Notes under the pieces: generated by a model | What the model was told of the DNA's origin: nothing | The model's input: the letters and a program-made list of their open reading frames with translations, nothing else | Databases searched by the model: none | Made by a program: the position numbers and the translations under genes | DNA from: Paramyrothecium sp. XJ0827 | Taxonomy: Eukaryota; Ascomycota; Sordariomycetes; Hypocreales; Stachybotryaceae | Reading direction: 5' to 3' | NCBI GenBank assembly: GCA_020881915.1 | Contig: JAJFPB010000001.1 | Location: 1,054,001 to 1,118,000, forward strand | DNA: 64,000 nt | In this document: positions 1 through 11,173 of the stretch, piece by piece | Layout: each line of letters starts with the position of its first letter | How positions within the stretch are numbered: position 1 is the stretch's first letter

Positions 1-1071
1 TTTCCAGTAAATGCACAGCTCGGTGACTATCGTGAAAGGTGGTGTTTCGGTGACTACCGGGGTCCTTAGTTCATGTAGCATGGTGGGATGCAAGGGCTCC
101 AACGCAAGACATAAGCAACACTTCTCGACGATGATTTTTTACCTAATGAGGCAATGATTGGTGTCGGGAAATACAGCATCCTGGACAAGTAGGGTTCTTG
201 ATTCCGCAATCGAAACACGGCGTCTTCCTGCATGGAACATGTCGAATTCAACACGTGTTCACTATGGGCGGGGCATACGTGAGCAGCTTCTCGATCAATT
301 TTCGGGTCCAACAGGTTGTGACATGATGTGCTCAAGGCTGCGTGGGTACAGTTGTCCATGAGCTGTTCATGGATCAAGCTATGGTGGTCGAACAGCGTTC
401 TGCCTGGCCGTATTGGAAGGCTATCATCAGTTGGCGCCCTTGGAATCGCCAGGAAACTATGACTATAGATTGATCACAGGTCTTATGAGAAAATGAGTTC
501 TGAAACATCCTCTGAACCTCCTGTCGATCATCGATGGCAATAGCTAGCAACGTTACATTCTGAACTACTTCTAAATCCTCCGCCTTTCCCAATCCTTGTC
601 GAGCGCTCAGCTTATAGTAAAGGATGAGTAAGCTCGGTACCGCTCCGAAACAACCTTGAAGATCGATTAGATCTTGGTATGTACATGATCAGGCACAACC
701 AATAGGCGTTCATGGAAGCTTCCCGAAGCATGCGCTGCTAGGACCTTGAACCCATCTACATGGGCAGTATTTCTATATTTGCAAATGTCAAGGTCAGATT
801 TTACTTGAGTGATGTTTCCCGCGTTGATGAATTCAACGACTGGCCAACGGACGTGATGTTTCAATTAAATGATTGAGTCCGTTGTGGGATAGATCGAGGA
901 GCCTCAAGTGCCGACACAAGCACTTAGTAACGTAATATTTGCAACTCTCGTCAATTAACATTACAATATTAAAAATTCTAAGTCTATGTTCTATATTTTT
1001 GAATCGCCAAGTCATAAGCACGTAATTCATAACCTCATTAACCCCGGATGAATCGCCCAAACGGTGTTCAC
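1..1071. other. No gene recognised at the left edge
   Basis: Only short, mutually overlapping open frames occur here and none shows a recognisable domain or a plausible splice structure. The right end runs into the 3' end of the minus-strand P450. A gene extending in from the left of the window cannot be excluded. Confidence 0.5.
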
Positions 1072-2964
1072 TCAACGGAGTTTCCTCAACTGGATGTTGA
1101 CATCGGCCATAGGCACCCATGTATTTTTGTCAATTTTGTAATCGTCGTCCTTACGCCCGTTGACGACGCTCACTTCATACTGAGCGAACAGATGAGCGCA
1201 AATAGCTTTGATCATCTGGCCAGCAAGATATTGTCCAAGACACTTGCGATGTCCGAATCCGAAAGCATAGAAATTGTACCGGAGCTGCTGCGTGTTAGAC
1301 CAACCTATTTACTTCAAAGCACCACGTAGGACTTACATCTGTCGCTTTAAGATTCTTGAAGCGATCTGGCTTATATTCCTCACTGTCTGGACCCCAGAAA
1401 GGGTTTCTAACGTTGATGGCAAGCGAGTCAACCAAGACCATAGTCTACATTGTTAGCCACAAATGGTCTTTCTGCTCGTGTGAGAGAATAGTACTTACCC
1501 CTGGCTTCACCAAAATACCGTCAAAATTCTTCACAGCCGAGGTGTTCTCGCCAATGCTGAAGACTGTTCATGCTCGTTAGGATCCGCCATCATCTGACTC
1601 TAAAGTCATAAAAACTCACTTGTGATGGGCCGAACGCGCAAAGACTCGTGGTAGCAGCGATGCAGATGAGTATCGCTTCTCGTGATGTATTCGTGGAGGT
1701 TGTCCTTGTTTGCCTTGATTTCGTTTCGCAACTCCTGTTGCACCTCTGGGTGGTCCGCGATGAGAGTGATTGCCCAAGTCATGACATGGGTGGTGACGTC
1801 CAGATTTGCGAACAGCATCTCGTCAAGGGTTTGAGTGACCTATGGCCCAGAGTTAATACGTCTCTCCCACCAGCTGCACACAAATTATTGATATGTCACC
1901 TACCTGCTCGATATCCAAGTTGCCCTTCTCGTACTCATCCCAGTATGACACGATGGGGACCCCCATGCTCTGTGCGCGGCGTGAATGCACCATCTGGGCG
2001 TTGAACTCGACCCACTCTCTGAGGAAACCCTGTAGCTGATCGTAGGCTGGTCGATCCCACCATTTCAGGAATCCAGTTCTATATAGGCCACCCTTTAGAC
2101 AATAAGCCATGAGACTGAGACGCTTCTCGGCCAACTTCCACAGCCTTTCTCTCTCGACCTCGTTCAGCCTTCCATAAACAACTTCGGCAGTGAAGTAGAA
2201 AGGGAATTTTGTGAAAGCAGATGCACAGTGAACAGTAAAGGAATCCTTGTCCTCGGAGTCCTTTGATCCAGTGGCAAAAATGTCCTTCAGGCTGTTCACG
2301 AAGTTGAGAGCATCTTGGTTTGTGATGTTGATGCGGCTCACGATGGAGGAGTGCTTGAACGCAGGATCTAGGACACGCCGCATTGCCCTCCATGCATCGT
2401 GTTCAAGAAGACCAACACAACGGCCGAGAATCTTGCCAAAGTACCATCCGAAGTTTCCATCTTTGGGCTTTCCATGGCGTGGGGAGTCACTATGGAAGAC
2501 TCGAATGTGTTCAGGGGTGGTCAGAACACTTCAAATAGACAACATCAGCCTTCTCCCCATATACACACGACTTTACCCATAAGGAGCAGACACTTACATC
2601 TCAGGCTTGGTCCCTGCCCAGAGTCGATATACAGATCCATACTTCCGCCATTCCTCAGATTTCTGACGTCCGGCCATGAACTTGTCACGGAACTGTCCAT
2701 TGGACCATACCCATTGTGGACCAGGGGGAGTACGGCCTGAGCTCAAGACACCGCTGTTGAAGGTGCTCAGAATTTTCTGTTCAAGGTCAGCTACCATTTA
2801 AACAGGACAAACAGCGCAGATGCACAAGATGTAGCACGGATACTTACATGAGCAATCCATTGGCCGGCGAACTGTAGAATAATGACCGTCACTGCAAAGA
2901 ATACAATCACGGCCAGAAAAGCCATTGCTGCGGACTGGGCATCCAGGTGAAGATTGAAGGCCAT
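1072..2964 (-). CDS. Cytochrome P450 monooxygenase (cluster P450 1)
   Basis: Haem-thiolate monooxygenase, probably oxidising the polyketide made by the synthase at 11174-19117. I assemble seven exons on the minus strand: 2848-2964, 2598-2776, 1904-2528, 1620-1839, 1499-1563, 1337-1444 and 1072-1287. All have GT-AG introns and join in frame to 509 residues, the usual P450 length. The N terminus carries one hydrophobic anchor (about residues 12-33), as in ER-bound P450s, followed by a proline-containing hinge. The I-helix region contains ANLDVTT, a version of the A/G-G-x-D/E-T-T motif, the K-helix E-x-x-R appears as ESLR, and the haem loop is FGFGHRKCLG with the axial cysteine near residue 454. 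The start is the ATG at 2964, just upstream of the anchor. It diverges from the alpha/beta-fold gene at 3819. Substrate and CYP family are not assigned. Confidence 0.9.
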
Positions 2965-3818
2965 TTCAAGGGATTAATGCCAGACAAGAAGTTGCGAGGG
3001 AACCGTGTTGAATTCCATGATGTCTTTAAGTGCCATCTAGTCTATTAAATGTAGCCATCTACAACGTGTCTATCGGACCTCACTTTCCTCAATCTTCGCG
3101 AGAATCTCCATGCCTGTGAGGATCGGGAAGCCAATCTACCTAGCGTCCCAGAAAATCTCCCAACAAGGTAAGCAATGGTGTTTGCTTTTACCAGGATCTG
3201 ATTGGATTAGATCTCCGTGCGTGGCTTGACACATGGCTGACGGTGCTTTAAGGCGATCAAACCGTTCTACGAAGAGAGACCTGTCTTGCATCTAGCTGCT
3301 ACCGAGCCGAAACGAAAGTGGAGAAGCTATCAGGGCAGGCTAAAGAACGCTGCGAAAAGTGCAGCAGAGAGAACGCCTTAGAATGCTTCCTGAAATTGGA
3401 TGTTTGTTCGCTCGCGGCGCCGCGAGTAAATGCGCCGGGTATTTCTTGGCCTTCCCGAATAGGAAACTAAACATCCACTCTGGGCCCAGCTCAACTCTGC
3501 CCGAAGCCACGGACGGGCCTCCAGCGAAATTGGCGCTTACCGGCGCTGGGGTTCGGTACATATATGCTGACGTCGGCCTTTATCGAAAGTCCCATCCCAA
3601 TTTCGGTCGACCCGGATCACATTTTGCGTGCTCGGTATCGCGGGTTTTGAGAAGGGCATGAGACGATGTTTCCCTGGCAATATTTCTCAAGAGCTCCTAA
3701 TGAACCAGATGGAACAAGATAAAGAGAATCACCAGGTCCACTGCCCAGCGGGCTAATCCGTCCAGAACTAGACCGACTTGTGCATCGCAATCTTCAAGTG
3801 AACATCTCTGATGCAGCC
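2965..3818. promoter_or_regulatory. Divergent intergenic region between P450 1 and the alpha/beta-fold gene
   Basis: About 850 bases separate the two start codons, so both promoters must lie here. A TATATG-like element sits near 3560 on the plus strand. I cannot assign a regulator site. An in-frame GTG lies at 3780, upstream of the chosen ATG at 3819. Confidence 0.45.
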
Positions 3819-4688
3819 ATGGGACCGCCCCGCTTCAGCGCGAACGCATTCCCATACACAAAGACCATCAATGGGCAGGAAATAGCCTTCACCGACTATG
3901 GCTTTTACCATGGTGGGCCAGCAATTGTGACCTTTTCAGGATGGAATTCTGATCACCGAGGATGGTCATATCTGACTTCGTATTTGATGGAACATTACCG
4001 GGTCATCAGCATCTGTTTTCGGGGACATGGTCCCAATCGAGATCCTGTCCCAGATTTTGGCCTGGATGACCACGCGGAGGATGTCCTGGCTCTGCTTGAC
4101 CATCTTGGCGTCGATCAGTTCATCTGCCTTGCAGCGTCCCAGAGTAACTGGGCCGCAATGAGAGTTGCCGAGGTCGCAGGCCGCGGCCGTGTCTTGGCCA
4201 TAATGATCTTGAGCCAGCCCATGGCCGAGCCAACGCCCCAGTACTATGGAGCTCTTGCCGCACTCCAGGGCAAGGACACGTGGCGTGCAGCAACCGTGGC
4301 CTTCTTCAACGGCTGGCTCGGCGGCACACAAAACGAGAGGATCCGGGAACAATTGCTCATAGCCATTGGGGGCTTTGGGCACGACACATGGGCTCGGTCG
4401 GGGCGGACAGTTGAGGCCGCTTACAAGGAATGGGGCTCGCCCTTGAAGCGGCTGGAGCAGCTTGCTGACCCTCCGTTGGTTCGACATGTCTACATGCAGC
4501 CTAACAACGAGGACTACACCGCTTTGCACCGAGACTTCGAGCAGAAACACCCCGGATGGTTTTCATTTACTCGCCTCGAAGGTACTACGCACTTTCCACA
4601 CATCGAGGAACCAGAGGCTGTCTACAAGGAAACGTTGGACCTCATGGACCGGGCGTTGAAAAGGTCGACAACAGATGAAGCAAAATGA
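3819..4688 (+). CDS. Alpha/beta-hydrolase-fold protein of the Hod/QDO/AqdC (cofactor-free 2,4-dioxygenase) type
   Basis: A single-exon protein of 289 residues from the ATG at 3819; the frame is open a little further upstream but only with a GTG. The length suits Hod-type enzymes (about 270-280). These bacterial alpha/beta-fold enzymes cleave 3-hydroxy-4-quinolones without metal or cofactor, releasing carbon monoxide. Family-like features seen here are SGWNSDHR after strand 3 (residues 40-47), RGHG (68-71), VPDFG (77-81), the nucleophile-elbow equivalent ASQSNW (106-111) with Ser107, GWL (165-167), the W-x-RSGR stretch (191-196) and GTTHFP (255-260) with the probable catalytic His258. The elbow lacks the final glycine of G-x-S-x-G, and where I expect the family's catalytic Asp (after IMI, residues 128-130) I see Leu-Ser instead. 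Activity could be dioxygenation, hydrolysis or chain release. It lies between P450 1 and the aminotransferase and is inferred to belong to the polyketide cluster. Confidence 0.82.
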   Translation: MGPPRFSANAFPYTKTINGQEIAFTDYGFYHGGPAIVTFSGWNSDHRGWSYLTSYLMEHYRVISICFRGHGPNRDPVPDFGLDDHAEDVLALLDHLGVDQFICLAASQSNWAAMRVAEVAGRGRVLAIMILSQPMAEPTPQYYGALAALQGKDTWRAATVAFFNGWLGGTQNERIREQLLIAIGGFGHDTWARSGRTVEAAYKEWGSPLKRLEQLADPPLVRHVYMQPNNEDYTALHRDFEQKHPGWFSFTRLEGTTHFPHIEEPEAVYKETLDLMDRALKRSTTDEAK

Positions 4689-6567
4689 TATACCAAATTT
4701 TTTAAATTGTTGCTCTCAGTGCCGCGAGAATGCGAGCCCACAGCATGTCTTTGACGTCTCGTTTTCCATCTAGACAACGTTGATAAGCAGCATTCGTAGT
4801 TCGGTAGAATTAACGAACCGACATCCACTCAACACATGGCATGGAGTTATTACAAATCCTAATCTGGCAAGTCGGTGTGGGAGATTACCAGTCAACAACA
4901 CCAATTTCCCGTGCGGATGAAGCGGAAGTTGTCGGCATAAGCTTTCGGCCTCCTCCGTGGGCGCGGTTACGGTCACATGGCGCCGCATGGGTAAGGGCGG
5001 ATGCCCGCGGCAACGAACACTCAACTTCTAATTTGAATCTCGATGCAGAAGTTCCTCGGTGATATTTGAACCCACTGCGCTGCATCTGTCCGCCTATAGA
5101 TAGAGCCGGAAACAAGTGCGTGAACGGAATGGTGGGTCAAGGGAGTGTTGTCAACAAGCCCTCACCCGGCCGAAGCTGAGTTCATACCCCATGGTGTTTC
5201 ATGCATCGTGAGATCTATCCCACCCCTTCCTTGCTCATGCCGAAAATACCTGTAACGGCCCCCCCTCGTCCACAGTAAGCTAGCCTGAGATGACCCAAGC
5301 AATGAATGTGCCGGTCATGCCCAAAACGGTAAACGATCACGGCGGCAATCTGGAACCTCCCGATCAATCACGCCCACTCCCCTCCCTCTTCTCCCTTCCC
5401 CCCCCCCCCTCCCCTCCCCCCCCTCGTTCCATCTGAACATGGGTTCTCAGAAGGTCGGGACTGCCAGGGCCAGGATACCACCCTTTACATTCGGCAACTT
5501 AATCGACTAACGTGCGTGCATGCATCTGCTCGAATACAGCGCCTGGCAGGCAAGCCACTATGCTTAGCAGCCACCATCATGCCAAATGACGTAATTCTGC
5601 CTGCGACTTTGACAGCTTCCCATCAAGGGCGTGGTTGCATCTTTGCAGGCGTCTCTACACCTTGGCATGGACGGGGCGTCAGCCAGGCCAAAATCCGAGC
5701 TCAGGAACATTGAAACCCGACAACGCAGACATGGGCCCAAGCTGGTGCCCACATGGTCAAGGGGTCGGGGGTTTTGCTTCCATGAAGGCTGGGCGCTGAA
5801 CACCCTGGTCCACACTTTCGGATTGAGCCGGCCGAAGGACAGCATCCTGCGCACGTCTCTTCTCAGCACGTTGTACCGTAATCATTCAGCCCACGGGTTC
5901 AGCTTTCGTAAGTCTCTAGTCATCAGTAGAAGAGTATAGCGTATGCTTAGTATTACATCTCGGCTTCTAGAATATGTAGTGAGATTGAAACATCACTTTT
6001 CACTTCTCTCTCAATGGGCTACGCTAGGTCCTGGAAGTGTCGGTAAAAGCTGCAAGATGCATGCCGCGAGTTCGGGGCTTGACCGAGTTTCTGTCAAACC
6101 ACCCGCATGTCTTTCTTGCATGTTTGGACGACCGTGCTCAAGGACAGATCCGAGGTCCCCTGGACCCCCTCGGCGTGCCATGGTTCCATCACACCCCTCC
6201 CCCTGCCGAAATTATCAATCTTTAGGCTCATGCCGGTTGCTCGAGCCACCTGAACACAATGGCATGTTGATAGTGACCGAGAAATTAACCCACATTCTAC
6301 TTTCCGGTGTCTATCTCCGCATGTTCATGCAACCTTGCGTTTCATACCGAGCCTCTTCGACAAAGAGATCGTTCGTTTGACTTGGGATCGTTCTCATGTT
6401 GAGAATTCACTTCCTGTTTCTCGCAGAGGCGTTACACGACGTTTGAGTGATTTCCATTTTCGGAAATCCGTTCGAAGACCTTGTTGTTTCAAGGAGGCTC
6501 GCCCATTGTCATCTACCAAAGCGAATACTCACCGTCAGGACCATAAACATCGACAATTTCCTTCAAG
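4689..6567. other. Intergenic region before the aminotransferase gene
   Basis: I see no supported gene. Short frames on both strands overlap each other and have no domain signature. The region contains a strong C-rich tract near 5400 and the aminotransferase promoter at its right end. Confidence 0.5.
5396..5426 (+). repeat. C-rich homopolymer/pyrimidine tract
   Basis: An almost pure run of C interrupted by single T residues lies inside a longer pyrimidine stretch starting near 5370. It is a low-complexity tract and may be prone to length variation. No function is assigned. Confidence 0.85.
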
Positions 6568-7860
6568 ATGCATTTTCCATCTCCCCCCCGTCAGGATATC
6601 GGTATGTCAAACTTTCTCTTCTCTAAACCCGTCGTGCTAACATGACCACCCACAAGCCTGGGATAGGTTGGAAGCCTTGACCACGGTCAACGGGCATGTG
6701 CAATCGCGGTGGACCCGCGAGACCTGTGAATGGTCGGAGCCTGAGTTTGTCCAAGACCCAGTGCTGCGTGTGCATGGACTTGCGCCCGTATTCAACTATG
6801 GTGGGCAGAATCCAGAGTCTCCACATAGAATGTCACATAGCTAACGCGTGGCACAGGCCAAGAAGCTTATGAAGGTCTCAAAGGTGAGATACATGATTGC
6901 CAATCATAGTTGGCTGCTAACGACCACAGCTTTTCGGACCCCTAATGATGACGAGATCAATATTGTGAGACCGGACTTTCACGCCCTTCGCATGAAACAC
7001 TCCGCTTCTCTTGTCTCAATCCCGCCAGTGCCTGAAGAGCACTTTCTACACTGCGTGCAGGTGGCCGTGGCCAACAATTCCGAGTTCGTGCCACCCCACA
7101 GTACCGATGGGATGTTATACATACGACCCATTGTATTCGGGTCCGGACCTAGAATCATACTCAGCCCGACCGACGAGTATACCTTTTGCATATTCGTCAC
7201 TCCCCTGGTCGCCTACCATGGAGTCAAGTCACTAGATGCACTTGTGCTCGAAGACTTTGATCGCTCAGCACCTCGTGGAACGGGATCTGGCAAAGTAGGT
7301 GGCAACTATGCCCCCGTCATGCAATGGGCCGATAAGGCTAGAAGCGAAGGTTTCTCTATCACACTTCATCTTGACAGTCAAACAAGGAGCGAGATTGATG
7401 AGTTCTCGACTTCTGGGTTCATTGGAGTTAAAAGCGAAGGAGATAATGTGACGTTGGTGGTGCCAGATAGCCCCACCATTGTCAAAAGCGCGACGAGCGA
7501 CAGCATCCAACGGGTTGCAAAGTCTCTTGACTGGTCTGTGGAAGTTCGATCTGTAAGTCCTGATTGCTTAATCTGAAGAGAAACAACGAAGACATTAACA
7601 ATCTTCCGCAGGTCAAATATGAGGAGCTCAACGATTTCACCGAGGTACTTGCCTGTGGTACAGCTGTCACTGTGGTGCCCATTAGATCCATTACTAGGAA
7701 AAGCACAGATGATAAGTTTGTTTATCAAAACAACAGCTTGTTACCTGGGCCAGTGGCGCTCAAGTTATCCAAGTCTATTGAGGACGTACAAAAAGGCAGA
7801 GTGAAGGATACTTTTGGGTGGACCACTAAAGCCGACGGATCAGCTCTTATAAACGCTTAG
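6568..7860 (+). CDS. Branched-chain amino acid aminotransferase (class IV PLP enzyme)
   Basis: Reversible transamination between branched-chain amino acids and their 2-oxo acids. Five exons (6568-6601, 6657-6800, 6857-6883, 6930-7552, 7612-7860), all GT-AG, give 358 residues, a normal BCAT length. The 27-base exon 3 supplies the conserved [14 protein letters not shown] segment, and without it the fold would be broken. Other family marks are FNYGQEAYEG near residue 60, YIRP, the PLP lysine in [11 protein letters not shown] (Lys190), the FSTSGFIG segment, and the [11 protein letters not shown] stretch that binds the cofactor phosphate. No mitochondrial presequence is obvious, so a cytosolic enzyme is likely. 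Sitting between polyketide genes, it could supply a branched acyl starter precursor or aminate an intermediate; both are inference. A housekeeping BCAT would normally not lie here, but I cannot see the rest of the genome. Confidence 0.9.
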
Positions 7861-8375
7861 GTATCTTGATATCAACAGGATTATATGTTATATCCTAAAA
7901 TCCTTAGGCATGGTATCTTTAGTACTAAATTACAGTCAGTAGCTCAAGTTCGGTATTCTTCGTTGCGGCTTCGGCGATGCCAAGTGTTCTTACCTCAGCG
8001 ATAACAACTAAGTCTTTCAATGACTGTCGACAAACTAACACACATTGCAGAAGTATACTACTACGAATCTTATGATACTTCATTACTCCGGAGTAGGCCT
8101 CATAGAAGTATCTGAGATTACAATGCGCGGTACTTTAAATATTACGCAAAGCATAAGACATGCCCTGCATCAAATTTGCTTACAACAGATGAGACATCGA
8201 ACTTGGCCTCTCCTACAATTTTTTTGTATGGCATGGCACATGGTCAATTATTAGAAAAAGAAAAAAAAGGAGAATAAGGTGAATAGAAAAACAAAGGTAA
8301 TTTTGGATATCTAATGACTTTTGACAGATCCCTCTCCTGGCTCTTAGCCCTGTCTCACACCCCAGCCCGCCGAGT
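7861..8375. other. Convergent intergenic region, aminotransferase / P450 2
   Basis: Both flanking genes end here, so this should be 3' UTR and terminator sequence. It is A/T-rich with an A-run near 8253-8270. No open frame of interest is seen. Confidence 0.6.
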
Positions 8376-10243
8376 TTAGACTTTTCTGGGCAGAAAAGAC
8401 AAAAAGAGACCCTCCTTCCTAGCAGACACATGGTCCTTGAGCTTATATTCAACCGGTTCCAGATCGTTGTTCATCCAATCTGGCACATTTCCCGCTCTTT
8501 TCATGTCAAACTCCCAGAGAAGCCGAGCAAATGTGAGCATGACTTGGACAAGTGCCAGCGGCTTGCCAACACAACTCCTGGCACCGATAGAAAAAGGCAT
8601 GTAAGCATGCCTAGTGGGCGTGGGCGAATCGCGGCCTCCGTAGCGTTGCCATCTATCTGGATTGTATTTGAATGGTTCATCGTAGTACTTAGGGGAATGA
8701 TGGATGCTGTAGATGCCCACACCAACCTCAATCCCCTCAGAAATGAAAGTGCCAGAGATCATTGCTCCGCCCTTATCAACTTCCCGCCAGAGGGCTGCGC
8801 CGCCTGGGGGCGACATACGAAGGGATTCATCGAGGCAAGCCCTCAAGTATGTGCATGAGTTAAGCTTGGGGCCAAGACAAATCTCATCTAAAGAAGAAAA
8901 AGTAGAGCGGACTTCCTCTGCCGCGCGGCGATAGCAGGCCGACGAACCAGTTAGGTAATGTGCCAGTCCTGCCATGGTCGCTGATGTTGTGTCCGAGCCT
9001 TTTGATCAAGTTAGTCTTACTGCCCTCGTTAATGAAAAATTATGACATACCTGCTACAACAAAGAGAGCGGTCTCCGTGCTAAGTTCCATGGCGCTCAAC
9101 TCCTTGCCCGTATCAGGGTCCTTGGCTTTCTGCAAGAAGGAAAAGATATCGGGTTCCGCACTACCTTCCTTGAGGCGCTTCTTCAGAAGTGATCGGATAA
9201 AGCCGACGAATTGATTACGAGCAGCGATCGCAGCAGGGAAGAGTTTATAGTCCAACCCGAATAAAGTAAACCTGGGTTCCTGAAGAAGTACGCCTAGACG
9301 AACGTTCGATTCCTCTAAAGCAGTAATGGCATAACGGTGCTCCGGATTACGAATGGTATCATAATCGGAGTCGAATGACACAGCAGTCATGGTGTCAAAA
9401 GCCAAATGATTGACTTATTCTCGAGTCAGCAGGGGCCTTATCACGAATAAATTACGACTTACATTCTTTCGAGATGTCTGATGGCAATGTCCATTGGCCA
9501 GGCCTGGAAGAAGTCCCGCGAATGGTTTCACAAAAACGTTGAAGTCGTGACTGAACTTTCGGCTCGAACATGCGCAGGCTGGACTCAGAGAATGCTTGGC
9601 TAACCACACGACGCCTCCGCGCGTGCTGGGTTTTATCTCGAATAGTCAAAGTGTTGGGAGCTTTCTGTGCCAGTACGTTGTAATTCTTGGACTTTTGCAC
9701 CTTGGCACCATGTCCGTAAATGTCTAAACATGGTATTAGGATGCGGTTGAATGGACGTGACAATGACAATGAGCTTACCATAAAGGCCATCGACTGTATC
9801 AATAAGCAGCCGGTTAGGAGCGTAGCGAACGTAGTCACCTGCCCCATGTAAGTAGGTGCCTCGATGTTTGAGGAAAAGGGGTTTGAATCTACTTACCATA
9901 CTTTTGATGGCATCGGTGCATGTCCAAGTGAATATCTCCTGTCCATGCGTGGTATGCAGAATATAAGGTGGTGAACTTTGCGAGGAAAGGTCCTGGATAC
10001 TTCGCAAGAGGGTGAAAGAAAACCAGGTAAATAATCCTGTAGAAACCGTAGGCCAGCTGATGCCATCAAGTCAGCATTCACAATAATCTTCTCATTTGCA
10101 CGACTCGATCGACATACCATGAGACTTGCAACAGTCAAAACACCAACCCCGGCCTTTGAGCCCTCGCCTTGCAAGGTTGGCAGGGCGAGGCGCCCAAGAC
10201 CCAGCAAAGTGACATCTACAATTGCGTCTTGCTTAAAATCCAT
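8376..10243 (-). CDS. Cytochrome P450 monooxygenase (cluster P450 2, isotrichodermin hydroxylase/CYP65-like)
   Basis: Second haem monooxygenase of the cluster. Six exons on the minus strand (10118-10243, 9897-10056, 9779-9838, 9463-9723, 9051-9413, 8376-8998) join in frame to 530 residues. Early features are the [11 protein letters not shown] hinge typical of fungal CYP52/CYP65-like and benzoate-hydroxylase-like P450s, and [14 protein letters not shown] (C-helix region). The I-helix reads [11 protein letters not shown] with the A/G-G-x-D-T-T motif split across the last intron. The K-helix is ESLRMSPP and the haem loop [12 protein letters not shown] with Cys466. The start is the ATG at 10243; an upstream in-frame TTG is ignored. 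A hydrophobic anchor spans roughly residues 33-55. The gene diverges from the polyketide synthase across about 930 bases, which suggests shared regulation. The resemblance to trichothecene-type hydroxylases is only at family level. Confidence 0.9.
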
Positions 10244-11173
10244 TTTGTGTATCAAGCTACCGGTATCGAAGCAATGGTGTTCTGTTCAGTGGCGCAAACT
10301 GTCGACACAGGCACTGAAGTTGGCTTAGATATAGATTTCGAGGTTATTTCGCCTTCTCAGCTTCTACGCCAACCGTGAGCCTAGCGAATAGTGCTAATGT
10401 GGGTTGATCGTAAAGCTCTGGAGGCGCAGTAAGCGCCGACACGCGTACGCGCATGCAAAAAGTAGGGTCGATGGTGCTCCAACCGTTCGGCGAATAACTA
10501 ATTGATAGTGCAGTGATAGACTAAGACGCACGTGGCGGGTCGGAGCAGGACCCATTTCCGGGCCATATCATGGCCCCCATTCCTGCAAATTCGGCATTCC
10601 GCCATTCTGAAATTCTACCGTGCGGAGACGGGCTACAGGGCTTGCATGGACGCGGCGGCGACTCGGCACATCCACCTTGGTGCTGACTGCCGGACTGCAA
10701 GGACGCTTAGAACACAATGGTGTCAGGCAGCCACGCCCCTCCCTTGACGGCGATGCGAGCCGGGAGACAAAGCTGAATCCAGTATTCATGCACGTTTTCT
10801 TTGGTTAACTGAAAGTCGCAGCAGCGATGGACCCTGAATGACTTCGGTTAGTTGTACATTGAAGCTGGTTGTCGGAACTATAAAGGGTGGCATGGTCACC
10901 ATCTCACGTTCATATTTTGTCGAGTACAACTTCAGGTGCAATGAGTAGTCGACGTTACGGTGACTTAAATCTTGGCTGGCTTCATCTCTAAGAATTCCAA
11001 GCTTTGTTACCGTCAATTACCAAGTGCCTTCTACCAATTAACTATTCCTTCAATCATTCCGTGGATCGTGCCCAGGCTCAACCTCTCAGGCACAGAACTG
11101 CGCAAATCAAATGCTCTCTAGGAGTAGCAGTCGATAGTTCATCCTCCACGAGTTTCTTCAAACGAAGTTCTAG
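10244..11173. promoter_or_regulatory. Bidirectional promoter region, P450 2 / polyketide synthase
   Basis: About 930 bases separate the two start codons and contain no supported gene. A CTATAAAG element at 10879-10886 on the plus strand could be a TATA box for the synthase. The divergent layout suggests that one regulator, perhaps the AflR-like protein encoded at 20912-22541, acts on both genes; I did not find a convincing TCG-N5-CGA palindrome by eye. Confidence 0.5.

Noticed and set aside
3780..3818. Upstream extension of the Hod-like protein by 13 codons
   Set aside because: Starts only with GTG; the ATG at 3819 gives the normal family length.
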